From Gammaproteobacteria bacterium (lineage in GTDB: Bacteria; Pseudomonadota; Gammaproteobacteria; JAABTG01), in assembly GCA_017999615.1 (NCBI GenBank), contig JAGNLM010000015.1, forward strand, positions 1 through 42,103: a stretch of 42,103 nt of DNA, in the 5' to 3' direction. The notes beneath the pieces were generated by a model, which saw only the letters and a list, made by a program, of their open reading frames with translations, searched no databases and was not told the DNA's origin. How positions within the stretch are numbered: the first letter of the stretch is position 1; every line of letters starts with the position of its first letter. Positions 30,016 through 41,732 of this stretch are shown piece by piece. Both the position numbers and the translations under genes were made by a program.

Positions 30016-31167
30016 TCAGACGCCCTGCCGCGACCGGGCGCGCTCCTCGATGAGCTCGAGGAAGTGGTCGAAGAGCGCGCCGGCGTCGTGAGGGCCGGGG
30101 CTCGCCTCCGGGTGGCCCTGGAAACTGAAGGCGGGCCGGTCGGTGCGGTGGATCCCCTGGAGCGAGCCGTCGAAGAGCGAGCGGTGCGTCGCCCGCACGC
30201 TCGCCGGGAGCGTCGATTCGTCGACGGCGAAGCCGTGGTTCTGGCTGGTGATCATCACCCGGCCGCTCTCCAGATCCTGAACCGGGTGGTTCGCCCCATG
30301 GTGCCCGAATTTCATCTTCACCGTGCGCGCCCCGCTCGCCAGTCCGAGGAGCTGGTGCCCGAGGCAGATCCCGAAGAGCGGGATGCCGGTCTCGAGCAGC
30401 TCGCGGATGGCCTCGATGGCGTAGCCGCAGGGCTCCGGGTCCCCCGGCCCGTTGGAGAGGAAGACCCCGTCCGGGCTCCGGGCCAGCACGTCGCGCGCCG
30501 GGGTCTCGGCCGGGACCACGGTCACGCGGCACCCGCGGCGCACGAGATTGCGCAGGATGTTCCGCTTGACGCCGTAGTCGTAGGCCACCACGTGCCAGCG
30601 CGCCCCCCGCCCCTCGCCGACCGCGTGACCCCGCCCGAGCGACCAGGTGCCGTCCTCCCAGGCATAGGGCGAGGGGGTGGTGACCACCCGGGCCAGGTCC
30701 ATGCCCTTCAGCCCCGGGAACTCCCGCGCCGCCGCGAGCGCCCGCGCCTCGTCGATGCGGGGTCCGGCGACGATACAGCCGTTCTGCGCGCCTTTCTCGC
30801 GCAGCGTGCGCGTCAGTCGCCGCGTGTCCACCCCGGCGATGGCGACCACCCGGTGCCGGCGCAGATACGCGTCGAGCCCCTCTTCGGCGCGCCAGTTGCT
30901 CACCGCAACCGGCAGATCCCGGATGACGAGCCCCGCGCCGTAGACCCGCGGGGACTCCTCGTCCTCGCGGTTCGTCCCCACGTTTCCGATGTGCGGGAAG
31001 GTGAGGGTGACGATCTGCCGCTCGTAGGACGGGTCGGTCAGGACCTCCTGGTAGCCCGTGATGGCGGTGTTGAAGACGACCTCGCCCACGGTCTCGCCCG
31101 CCGCGCCGATGGACTCGCCGCGGAAGAGGCTACCGTCTGCGAGCGCCAGCAGTGCCGGGTCGCGCAT
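30016..31167 (-). CDS. carA: Carbamoyl phosphate synthase small subunit
   Basis: A glutaminase subunit of 383 residues that feeds ammonia to CarB. The nucleophile Cys is in [15 protein letters not shown] and the catalytic His in [13 protein letters not shown]. The N-terminal domain carries [12 protein letters not shown] and [23 protein letters not shown] at 31167 is preferred over GTG at 31191 because GAGGT lies six bases upstream and the length then matches E. coli (382). It starts about 30 bases after the dapB stop, in the operon order dapB-carA-carB. Confidence 0.97.
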   Translation of the reverse strand: MRDPALLALADGSLFRGESIGAAGETVGEVVFNTAITGYQEVLTDPSYERQIVTLTFPHIGNVGTNREDEESPRVYGAGLVIRDLPVAVSNWRAEEGLDAYLRRHRVVAIAGVDTRRLTRTLREKGAQNGCIVAGPRIDEARALAAAREFPGLKGMDLARVVTTPSPYAWEDGTWSLGRGHAVGEGRGARWHVVAYDYGVKRNILRNLVRRGCRVTVVPAETPARDVLARSPDGVFLSNGPGDPEPCGYAIEAIRELLETGIPLFGICLGHQLLGLASGARTVKMKFGHHGANHPVQDLESGRVMITSQNHGFAVDESTLPASVRATHRSLFDGSLQGIHRTDRPAFSFQGHPEASPGPHDAGALFDHFLELIEERARSRQGV

Positions 31168-31197
31168 CGTTGCACCTCGCGTCGCAGGCACCCGGTC

Positions 31198-33154
<1,957 letters not shown>

Positions 33155-33173
33155 CCTTCCCGCGCTCAAGACA

Positions 33174-33205
33174 CCGGGCGCGCGGCCTCCCGACCGCGCG
33201 CCCGG
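33174..33205 (-). other. Intercistronic hairpin between dnaK and dnaJ
   Basis: Perfect 12-bp arms (33174-33185 and 33194-33205, CCGGGCGCGCGG and its complement) enclose an 8-base loop, 20 bases before the dnaJ start. No T run follows on the minus strand, so partial attenuation, mRNA processing or protection of the dnaK 3' end are more likely than full termination. A smaller stem at 33221-33235 precedes it. Confidence 0.55.
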
Positions 33206-33242
33206 CGTGCAGTGCTCCTACCGGCCGATCGCCGGAGGCCCC

Positions 33243-35183
<1,941 letters not shown>

Positions 35184-35235
35184 TCTCTTCGCTCTCCTGG
35201 ACTCTCAGGCCGCCGGACCCGACGGCTTTCCCCGG

Positions 35236-35264
35236 ATCTGGGGGCCCGGGGTCGTTTTTTCAAC
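35236..35264 (-). promoter_or_regulatory. Sigma-32 (RpoH) type heat-shock promoter of dnaK
   Basis: On the minus strand GTTGAAA (35258-35264) and CCCCAGAT (35236-35243) are 14 bases apart. The consensus is CTTGAAA and CCCCATNT with about 11-16 bases between, so the matches are 6/7 and 6 of 7 informative bases. It lies about 50 bases upstream of the dnaK start. Confidence 0.65.
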
Positions 35265-35278
35265 CGGCCCGCGCCGAC

Positions 35279-35821
35279 TCAGCGCGCCACCACCACCATC
35301 GCCGGACGCACCAGGCGCTGGTTCAGCACGTACCCCTTCTGGAAGACCTGGGTGACGGTGCCAGCCTCGGCCCCCGTCCCGTCCTGCACGGTCATCGCGT
35401 GGTGGCGCTCCGGGTCGAACCGCGCCCCCTGCGGGCTGACCTCCTCGACACCAAACTTTTCAAATACATTGGACAACATCTTGAGAGTCAGCTCGAGGCC
35501 TTCACGCATCTTCTCGGAGTCCTTGGCGCTGGTGACGGCCGCTGCGAGGGCGAGCTCCAGGCTGTCCTTGACCGGCAGGAGCTCCCCCACGAACCGCTCG
35601 ATGCCGTACTTGTGGGCGTTCTCCACGTCCCGGGCGGCTCGCCGGCGCAGGTTCTCCATCTCGGCCCGGGCCCGCAGCAGGGCGTCCCAGTTCTCATTCG
35701 CCTTGCCCCGCGCCTCCTCCAGCAGCAGCGCGAGCTCCTCGGGGGACCCCTGCTCCGAGGCGGCGGCGCCTGCCTGCCCCTCGGCCTGCGGCTTCCCCTG
35801 GCTCTCCGTTTCCGTCGCCAT
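35279..35821 (-). CDS. grpE: Nucleotide exchange factor GrpE
   Basis: Releases ADP from DnaK; 180 residues. It has an acidic and Gln-rich disordered N-terminus and a long helix (residues about 28-80, LLLEEARGKANENWDALLRA onward). A four-helix segment and the C-terminal beta domain with HHAMTVQDGTGAEAGTVTQV and QKGYVLNQRLVRPAMVVVA complete it. It lies between hrcA and dnaK and is preceded by a near-perfect heat-shock promoter. Confidence 0.96.
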   Translation of the reverse strand: MATETESQGKPQAEGQAGAAASEQGSPEELALLLEEARGKANENWDALLRARAEMENLRRRAARDVENAHKYGIERFVGELLPVKDSLELALAAAVTSAKDSEKMREGLELTLKMLSNVFEKFGVEEVSPQGARFDPERHHAMTVQDGTGAEAGTVTQVFQKGYVLNQRLVRPAMVVVAR

Positions 35822-35907
35822 AGCGCGTCGATGCCCTCCGCTTTGATCCGCACTAACCCCCGGGGATCGGGCACCGCCCGCCCGGACCGGGTCCGTCTTG
35901 ATTGCCG

Positions 35908-35935
35908 ATATGGGGACTAACCGGCCTCGTTCAAG
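35908..35935 (-). promoter_or_regulatory. Sigma-32 (RpoH) type heat-shock promoter of grpE
   Basis: On the minus strand CTTGAAC (35929-35935) and CCCCATAT (35908-35915) are 13 bases apart; the -10 matches the consensus fully and the -35 at six of seven bases. It overlaps the 3' end of hrcA, including its stop codon, so grpE can be heat-induced independently of hrcA. Confidence 0.78.
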
Positions 35936-36969
35936 GCCGAGCCGAGCAACCGGGCGGTCAGGTCGACCACGGGGATGATCCGCTCGTAGGCCATGCGGGT
36001 CGGCCCGATGACGCCCAGGACCCCGACCACCTGCCCGTTCACCGTGTACGGGGCGGTCACCACGCTCAACTCCCCGAGGACCTCGTACCCGGACTCCTCG
36101 CCGATGAAGATCTGCATGCCGTCGGCGCGCAGGGCCTTGTCCAGCAGGTGCAGGATGCGCCGCTTCTCGTAGAAGGCCTCGAAGAGCTGGCGCATCTTCT
36201 CCAGGTCGCGGAGCTCCGCGAACTCCATGAGGTTCGTCTGGCCGGCGAGGATGTAGTCGTCGCCCCGCTCCTTGGCCGCGAACGCCTGATCGGCCACCTC
36301 GATGGCCGCGAGCATCATGCGGTTCACGCCCTCGCGCGCCGCCTGCATCTCCCTCAGCAGCGTCTCGCGCGCCTCCGGGAGGTCTTTTCCCGCGAACACC
36401 ACGTTCAGGTAGTTCGCGGCCTGCTGCAGCTCCTGCTCGGAGTACTGGCGGCCGGTCTGGATCACCCGGTTCTGGACTTCCCGGTCGTTCACCACCAGGA
36501 CGACGAGCACCCGCTGCGCGGACAGCGGGAGGAACTCCACGTGCCGCAGCCTGAGGTGCTCGCGCCGGGGCAGCGTGACCAGCCCGGCGAGGTGGGTGAT
36601 GTCCGAGAGCAGGCTCGAAGTGCTCTGCACCAGCTCGGGGACGGCCCGGTCGGGCTGCAGCTGCTGGCGCAGCCGGTCGGCCGCCCCGGCCTCGATGGGC
36701 TCGGTGCGCAGCAGCGAGTCGACGAAGAACCGGAACCCGCTCACCGTGGGCACCCGCCCGGCCGAGGTGTGCGGGGAGCGCACCAGGCCCAGGTCCTCGA
36801 GGTCGGCCATGACGTTGCGGATGGTCGCCGGGCTCAGGTCCAGACCCGAGTCACGGGAGAGCGTGCGGGAGCCGACCGGCTGGCCCTCGCGGATGTAACG
36901 TTTCACCAGCACCTTCAGGAGGTGCTGGGCGCGCTCGTCGATCACCGGCTCGTGGGCACCCCTGACCAT
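35917..36969 (-). CDS. hrcA: Heat-inducible transcription repressor HrcA
   Basis: Represses heat-shock operons by binding the CIRCE operator; its folding depends on GroEL. It has 350 residues, with an N-terminal winged helix (VGSRTLSRDSGLDLSPATIR, then NVMADLEDLG) and PHTSAGRVPT just after it. The GAF-like domain ends with GYEVLGELSVVTAPY and GVIGPTRMAYERIIP. The start is ATG at 36969. It is divergent from nadK and upstream of grpE. No CIRCE sequence (TTAGCACTC-N9-GAGTGCTAA) is present in the window. Confidence 0.95.
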   Translation of the reverse strand: MVRGAHEPVIDERAQHLLKVLVKRYIREGQPVGSRTLSRDSGLDLSPATIRNVMADLEDLGLVRSPHTSAGRVPTVSGFRFFVDSLLRTEPIEAGAADRLRQQLQPDRAVPELVQSTSSLLSDITHLAGLVTLPRREHLRLRHVEFLPLSAQRVLVVLVVNDREVQNRVIQTGRQYSEQELQQAANYLNVVFAGKDLPEARETLLREMQAAREGVNRMMLAAIEVADQAFAAKERGDDYILAGQTNLMEFAELRDLEKMRQLFEAFYEKRRILHLLDKALRADGMQIFIGEESGYEVLGELSVVTAPYTVNGQVVGVLGVIGPTRMAYERIIPVVDLTARLLGSALNEAG

Positions 36970-36993
36970 CGGATTCGGACACCACCCTTCCGC

Positions 36994-37128
36994 CCTCCCC
37001 GTCCGCCGGGGAGGTGGGTTGAGAAGGATCGGCGAAACCCGCACCCAACACAACCCGGGAGGTCCGGCCCGCTCGGGAGGTCCGGAGCCGGGCGGTTGGC
37101 GCCGGGCGGTTGGAGCCGGGCGGTTGGC
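36994..37128. repeat. Hairpin and tandem repeats in the hrcA-nadK divergent promoter region
   Basis: This 210-base gap holds three structures. A 7-bp hairpin (CCTCCCC/GGGGAGG, 36994-37014) lies 25 bases upstream of hrcA. CGGGAGGTCCGG is repeated at 37056-37067 and 37074-37085. A 14-bp unit, GCCGGGCGGTTGGC, is tandemly repeated three times at 37087-37128 with one differing base. They are positioned like operators controlling either gene. Confidence 0.6.
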
Positions 37129-37152
37129 GACCCCGGCCCTCCGTGCTAACGT
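37124..37152 (+). promoter_or_regulatory. Candidate promoter of nadK-recN
   Basis: TTGGCG and TAACGT are 17 bases apart, with TG two bases before the -10. The -35 lies inside the last 14-bp repeat. The -10 match is weak. Confidence 0.35.
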
Positions 37153-37179
37153 CCGGCTCCTCGCCGGGGAGCGGCAGGG

Positions 37180-38049
37180 ATGTTCGAGACCGTAGGAATC
37201 GTCGCCAAGCAGGACGACCCCCGCGTCGTCGAGACGTGCCGCTCGCTCTGCGCGTACCTGCGCTCCCGGGGCATCCGCTATCTCCTGGACCGCGTCTGCG
37301 CCGCCGCAGTTCCCGGCGGACCGGGCCCGGTCGCCCGCTGTGAAGTGCTCGGTGAGGGATGCGACCTCGTCGTGGTCGTGGGCGGGGACGGCACGCTCCT
37401 GCAGACGGCCCGGCGGCTCGTCGACTACGACGTGCGGCTGCTCGGCATCAACCTGGGGCGGGTGGGGTTCCTCACCGACGTGTCGCAACAGGAGATGACG
37501 GCGCGCCTCGACGAGATCTTCGACGGCCGGTTCCAGGAGGAGCGCCGCTTCCTGCTCCAGGCCGAGGTCGTGCGGGAGACGGCCCCTGCGACGCGCCACG
37601 ACGCGCTGAACGACGTGGTCGTGCAGAAGGGCAACGTCGCGCGCCTGATCCGCATCGACACCTACATCGACGGCAACTTCGTCAGCAGCCAGCGATCGGA
37701 CGGCCTGATCGTGGCGACCCCGACCGGGTCCACGGCCTACGCCCTCTCCGGCGGGGGTCCCCTTCTGCACCCGGCGCTGAACGCGATCGTCCTGGTGCCC
37801 ATCTGCCCGCACACGCTCAGCAACCGCCCCATCGTGGTGGAGGCCGACAGCGTCGTGGAGATCGTGCTGAGCGACGGGCAGACCAGCCCCGCCGCGCTCA
37901 CCTGTGACGGCGAGACGGTGAGCGAGCTGCAGGTGGGCGACCGGGTGCGGGTGCGCAAGCGGACCCCGCCAGTGCGCCTCATCCATCCTCCCGGACACGA
38001 CTACTTCGCCACCCTGCGCACGAAGCTGCACTGGGCCAAGGAGCTGTAG
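37180..38049 (+). CDS. nadK: NAD kinase
   Basis: Phosphorylates NAD to NADP using ATP; 289 residues. The GGDGT motif is in VVVGGDGTLLQTAR near residue 68. The conserved DALNDVVVQKG and the Gly-rich TPTGSTAYALSGGGPLL follow. It starts at ATG 37180 behind AGCGGCAGGG. Its stop overlaps the recN GTG start by one base (TAGTG), so the two are translationally coupled. Confidence 0.97.
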   Translation: MFETVGIVAKQDDPRVVETCRSLCAYLRSRGIRYLLDRVCAAAVPGGPGPVARCEVLGEGCDLVVVVGGDGTLLQTARRLVDYDVRLLGINLGRVGFLTDVSQQEMTARLDEIFDGRFQEERRFLLQAEVVRETAPATRHDALNDVVVQKGNVARLIRIDTYIDGNFVSSQRSDGLIVATPTGSTAYALSGGGPLLHPALNAIVLVPICPHTLSNRPIVVEADSVVEIVLSDGQTSPAALTCDGETVSELQVGDRVRVRKRTPPVRLIHPPGHDYFATLRTKLHWAKEL

Positions 38050-39728
38050 TGCTGACCCAGCTCGAGGTCCGCGACCTGGCCATCGTCGAGCGGGTGTCCC
38101 TCGAGATCGGCCCGGGGATGACCGTGCTCACGGGGGAGACCGGCGCCGGGAAGTCGATCCTGCTCGACGCCCTCGGTCTCGTCCTGGGGGACCGGGCGAG
38201 CGCGGGCATCGTGCGCCCCGGCTCGGAGCGCGCCGAGGTCTCCGCCGTCTTCGAGACCGGCGGGCTGCCCGCGGTCGAGGCGCGGCTCGCCGAGCTCGAG
38301 CTCTCCGACCCCGAGGGGACCTGCGTGCTGCGCCGGACCATCGGCAGCGACGGACGCTCGCGGGGTTTCGTCAACGGGCGGCCGGTCCCTGTGCAGGGCC
38401 TGCGCGACATCGGCGAGCTCCTCGTGGAGATCCACGGCCAGCACGCCCACCAGGCGCTGCTGCGCCGTGACGCCCAGCGCGAGGTCCTGGACCACTTCGC
38501 AGGCGCAGGGCCGCGTCTCGCGGAGCTTCGCGCCACCTGGCAGGCCTGGCAGGCCGCGCGGGCGGCCGCGGCCCGGCTCGGGGGCAGCGCCGCCGAGCGT
38601 GCGGGCGAGCGCGACCTCCTGCGCTACCAGGTGGAAGAGCTCCGCCGTCTGGCGCTGCAGGCCGGCGAGCTCGAGGCCGTCGGCGCCGAGCACCGGAGAC
38701 TGAGCCACGCCGGGGCGCTCATCGCGAGCGCGCGGCGCGCCGCCCACGCGCTGGAGGAGGCCGAGGACGGCGCGGTCGTCCCGCGGCTCGACGCGCTCGC
38801 TCGGGAGCTCTCGGAAGACGCCCGCATCGACGAGCGGCTCGCGGCGCTCGCCGAGCTGCTCGACGCCGCCTCCATCCAGGCCCGGGACGCGGCGGCAGGG
38901 CTGCGCCGCTACGCCGACGCGGACGAGCTCGACCCCGAGCGGCTGCAGTGGCTCGAGGAGCGCATCGGGGCCATCGAGGCCCTGGCCCGCAAACACCGTG
39001 TCCTGGCGGCCGACCTGCCCTCCCACCTCGAGAGGCTCGAGGATCGGCTCGCCGAGCTCGACCGGGGAGAAGAACGCCTCACAGCGCTCGAGGCGGACAT
39101 CGAGGCCCACCGCCGGCGCTACGAGGCACTCGCCGCGGACCTGCACGAGGCCCGCATCGCGGCCGCGCCGCACCTCTCCCGCGCCGTGGCGGCCCACGTG
39201 CGGGAACTGGGCATGACCGGCGCGCGCATCGCCGTCGAGGTGCAGCCGCTTGCCCCGGGCGAGTCCGGCCCCAGCGGACGGGACCGAGTGGAATTCCTGG
39301 TCAGCGCGAACCCCGGCCTGCCCCTCGCCCCCCTCTCCCAGGTCGCCTCCGGTGGCGAGCTCTCCCGCGTCAGCCTGGCCATCCAGCTCGTGGGGGCCGC
39401 GGGCCGGCGCGTGCCCACGCAGGTCTTCGACGAGGTGGACAGCGGGGTCGGGGGGCGGGTGGCCGAGACCGTGGGCAGCGCCCTGCGCCGGCTGGCGGGA
39501 GACTGTCAGGTCCTCTGCGTCACCCACCTGCCCCAGGTCGCCGCCCGGGGACACCAGCACGTGGAGGTCAGCAAGGGGGTCCGCGACGGGACGACCTTCG
39601 CCCGCGCCGCGAAGCTCGCCGGTGAGGCCCGGGTAGAAGAGATCGCCCGCATGCTGGGCGGCACCGAACTGACCGACCGCGCCCTCGCCCACGCCCGCGA
39701 GATGCTGGAGCGCGCCACCCGGCCCTGA
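38049..39728 (+). CDS. recN: DNA repair protein RecN
   Basis: An SMC-like ATPase for double-strand break repair, 559 residues. Walker A GETGAGKSILLDAL is near residue 30 and long coiled-coil arms fill the centre. The ABC signature is ASGGELSRVSLAIQL and Walker B is VFDEVDSGVGG near the C-terminus. It starts with GTG directly on the nadK stop. No LexA box was seen upstream of the nadK-recN pair, unlike E. coli recN, which is SOS-controlled. Confidence 0.97.
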   Translation: MLTQLEVRDLAIVERVSLEIGPGMTVLTGETGAGKSILLDALGLVLGDRASAGIVRPGSERAEVSAVFETGGLPAVEARLAELELSDPEGTCVLRRTIGSDGRSRGFVNGRPVPVQGLRDIGELLVEIHGQHAHQALLRRDAQREVLDHFAGAGPRLAELRATWQAWQAARAAAARLGGSAAERAGERDLLRYQVEELRRLALQAGELEAVGAEHRRLSHAGALIASARRAAHALEEAEDGAVVPRLDALARELSEDARIDERLAALAELLDAASIQARDAAAGLRRYADADELDPERLQWLEERIGAIEALARKHRVLAADLPSHLERLEDRLAELDRGEERLTALEADIEAHRRRYEALAADLHEARIAAAPHLSRAVAAHVRELGMTGARIAVEVQPLAPGESGPSGRDRVEFLVSANPGLPLAPLSQVASGGELSRVSLAIQLVGAAGRRVPTQVFDEVDSGVGGRVAETVGSALRRLAGDCQVLCVTHLPQVAARGHQHVEVSKGVRDGTTFARAAKLAGEARVEEIARMLGGTELTDRALAHAREMLERATRP

Positions 39729-39804
39729 GCCGGAGCCGTGCCCGATGGTCTTTGCCTCGGCCCCTCGGGTATCATCCGCCGGTCATCACCGGTCCGGCGT
39801 CACC

Positions 39805-40254
39805 ATGCGAAAGGCTTTCATCATCGGCCTCCTTGCCGCAGCCCAACTCGGCGCAGGATGCTCGAGCGAGCAGGTACCCTTCGTCTACCGGATCGACATC
39901 CCCCAGGGGAACGTCGTCACCCAGGAGATGCTGAATCGCCTGGAACCGGGGATGAGCAAGCAGCAGGTCTCCCTGGTGATGGGCACACCGCTCGTGGTCG
40001 ACCCGTTCCACCCGGACCAGTGGGTCTACCTCTACCGGCTGAAGAAGGGTGGCGAGGCGGTCGAGGAGCGGCAGATCGAGCTCCACTTCCAGGGCGACCG
40101 GCTGCAGCGGGTCACCGGCGACGTCAAGCCGGCCGCGGGCCTCCAAGCCCCCGCTCGGGCGCCTGCCGGCGCGGTGGTGGTGCCCCTCGAGCCCCCTCGG
40201 GAACCGGGGCTCTGGGAGCGCATCAAGCGCAGCGTCGGGCTCGGCGAGGAGTAG
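39805..40254 (+). CDS. bamE: Outer-membrane assembly lipoprotein BamE (SmpA/OmlA)
   Basis: A lipoprotein of the BAM complex that inserts beta-barrel proteins; 149 residues. The signal ends in a lipobox LGAGC, so the mature protein starts at about Cys19. The SmpA/OmlA domain contains YRIDIPQGNVVTQEMLNRL, MSKQQVSLVMGTP and WVYLYRLKKGG. The C-terminal 45 residues are Pro/Ala-rich and not conserved. TATCAT at 39770-39775 could be its -10. The fur gene that often lies beside bamE is absent. It is convergent with ratB. Confidence 0.95.
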   Translation: MRKAFIIGLLAAAQLGAGCSSEQVPFVYRIDIPQGNVVTQEMLNRLEPGMSKQQVSLVMGTPLVVDPFHPDQWVYLYRLKKGGEAVEERQIELHFQGDRLQRVTGDVKPAAGLQAPARAPAGAVVVPLEPPREPGLWERIKRSVGLGEE

Positions 40255-40288
40255 TCCCCGGCCCGGGACCGGACGCGAGCGGGCCCGG

Positions 40289-40612
40289 TCAGTCCTCCGC
40301 GCCCGCGCCACGCTTCATCTTCTTGCCCTCCGCGGCGCGCAGCTTCCGGATCTCCTTCGGGTCCCCGATGAGCGCCCGGTAGATCTCGACCCGGTCGCCG
40401 CTCTTCACCACCGTATCCAGCGGGACGACCTTCCCGTAGACCCCCACCTTGCTCTTCTCCAGGTCGATCTCGGGAAAGCGGGCGAGCACGCGCGAGGCCT
40501 CGATCGCCTCGCGCACGGTCGCCCCCTCGGGCACCTGGACCTCGGCGAGCACCTGCTGGTCGGCGCGCGCGTAGGCGACCTCAAGCTTCAGTTGCCGTGT
40601 AGCCTGTTCCAT
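40289..40612 (-). CDS. ratB: RnfH family protein (RatB/YfjF)
   Basis: A 107-residue ubiquitin-like beta-grasp protein of the RnfH family. Conserved segments are LEVAYARADQQ, EGATVREAIEAS, KVGVYGKVVPLD and GDRVEIYRALIGDPKEIR. It is the usual partner of ratA, and its molecular role is unsettled. Its start lies 32 bases inside the end of ratA, so the genes overlap. The C-terminus is Lys-rich. Confidence 0.93.
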   Translation of the reverse strand: MEQATRQLKLEVAYARADQQVLAEVQVPEGATVREAIEASRVLARFPEIDLEKSKVGVYGKVVPLDTVVKSGDRVEIYRALIGDPKEIRKLRAAEGKKMKRGAGAED

Positions 40613-41027
40613 AGATCTGTACCGCCCTCGTGCGAAAGGCATCGATCATCTGCCGGGTCACCTCATTAAACAGGGGACCGAGCGTCAGGGACATGACCCG
40701 CGTCGAGAAATCGAACTCCAGGTCCAGCGTGACCCGGCAGCCCCCGTCGCCGGCGGGCTCGAAGAGCCAGACCCCGTAGAGGTGGCGGAAGGGCCCGCTG
40801 GCGAGCCGCATCTCGATGGTGCGGTCCTGCACCAGGCGGTTCTCCGTCGTGAAGGCCTGGCGCAGCGGCCCGCGGGAGACCTCGACGGTCGCGCGCACCC
40901 GCTCACCTTCCCGCAGGTGTACCTCGACCCACCGGCACCAGGGCAGAAACTCGGGGTACGACTCCACGTCCGCCACGAGCGCGTACATCTCGCTCGCGCG
41001 GTAGGGAACGACGGTGGACCGCTGCAC
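40581..41027 (-). CDS. ratA: START-domain protein RatA (type II toxin-antitoxin family, COQ10-like)
   Basis: A 148-residue single START-like lipid-binding domain. N-terminal VPYRASEMYALVADVESYPE is diagnostic, with ATVEVSRGPLRQAFTTENRL and FDFSTRVMSLTLGPLFNEV further on. In E. coli RatA was reported to block 70S ribosome association. Its closest eukaryotic relative, Coq10, binds ubiquinone, so a quinone-related role is equally plausible. I chose GTG at 41027 because GAGGGG lies eight bases upstream; GTG at 41036 is possible. It is divergent from smpB. Confidence 0.92.
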   Translation of the reverse strand: MQRSTVVPYRASEMYALVADVESYPEFLPWCRWVEVHLREGERVRATVEVSRGPLRQAFTTENRLVQDRTIEMRLASGPFRHLYGVWLFEPAGDGGCRVTLDLEFDFSTRVMSLTLGPLFNEVTRQMIDAFRTRAVQIYGTGYTATEA

Positions 41028-41091
41028 GTGATACACCCCTCGATTTTCCGGGAACCCGCCCCGGGGCTCAACCGGCAGTTCGCAGGGGGGC

Positions 41092-41100
41092 TGGTATACT
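41092..41100 (+). promoter_or_regulatory. Extended -10 promoter of smpB
   Basis: TGGTATACT combines the TGn extension with a five-of-six -10 match. No clear -35 is seen, which extended -10 promoters tolerate. The smpB start lies 48 bases downstream. Confidence 0.55.
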
Positions 41101-41148
41101 CCGAGGTCAACCCGCCGGCGGTGGCCCGGCGCAGGGAGCGCGGAGCGC

Positions 41149-41628
41149 ATGGGCGCAGCCAAACGACAGGACACCCCCAGCAGCACCATCGTGCTGAACC
41201 GCTTCGCGCGCCACGAATTCCACCTGGAGGACCGCTTCGAGGCGGGCATCGCACTCGAGGGCTGGGAGGTGAAAAGCCTGCGCGCGGGCCGGATCCAGAT
41301 CAAGGACAGTTACGTGCTCCTGAAGGACGGCGAGGCCTCCCTCCTCGGCGCCTTGATCACCCCCCTGCCGACGGCTTCCACCCACATCCACCCCCAGCCC
41401 GACCGGACCCGCAAGCTCCTGTTGCACCGCTCCGAGCTCGACAAGCTCGTCGGCGCCGTCGAGCGCAAGGGGTACACCCTCGTGCCCACGGCGATGTACT
41501 GGAAGCAGGGCCGCGCCAAGATCGAGATCGCGCTTGCCCGCGGCAAGAAGGAGCACGACAAGCGCGCCACCGAAAAGGAGCGCGACTGGCAGCGAGAGAA
41601 GGCCGGGCTGATGAAGAAACCCCGCTAG
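41149..41628 (+). CDS. smpB: SsrA-binding protein SmpB
   Basis: Binds tmRNA and delivers it to stalled ribosomes; 159 residues. The OB-fold contains [38 protein letters not shown] and [18 protein letters not shown]. The basic C-terminal tail ([17 protein letters not shown]) that reads the empty mRNA channel is present. It lies 104 bases upstream of ssrA, its functional partner. Confidence 0.97.
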   Translation: MGAAKRQDTPSSTIVLNRFARHEFHLEDRFEAGIALEGWEVKSLRAGRIQIKDSYVLLKDGEASLLGALITPLPTASTHIHPQPDRTRKLLLHRSELDKLVGAVERKGYTLVPTAMYWKQGRAKIEIALARGKKEHDKRATEKERDWQREKAGLMKKPR

Positions 41629-41732
41629 GTGGGGGAAGGGTCCCTTCAGGCGGATGGGCTCCGCGCGTTCCCCTCCCCCACGCTTTCCCCGGAACCTGTG
41701 GGCGGATACACTGTCAGAGTCGATGTAACCCA

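Noticed and set aside
35230-35260. Plus-strand terminator (CCCCGG stem followed by T6) between grpE and dnaK
   Set aside because: The T run is the complement of the dnaK -35 region and all genes here are on the minus strand; the promoter reading explains it better.
37124-37149. CIRCE operator upstream of hrcA
   Set aside because: CCGTGCTAA resembles one CIRCE half, but the other half matches only about five of nine bases and the spacer is eight rather than nine.
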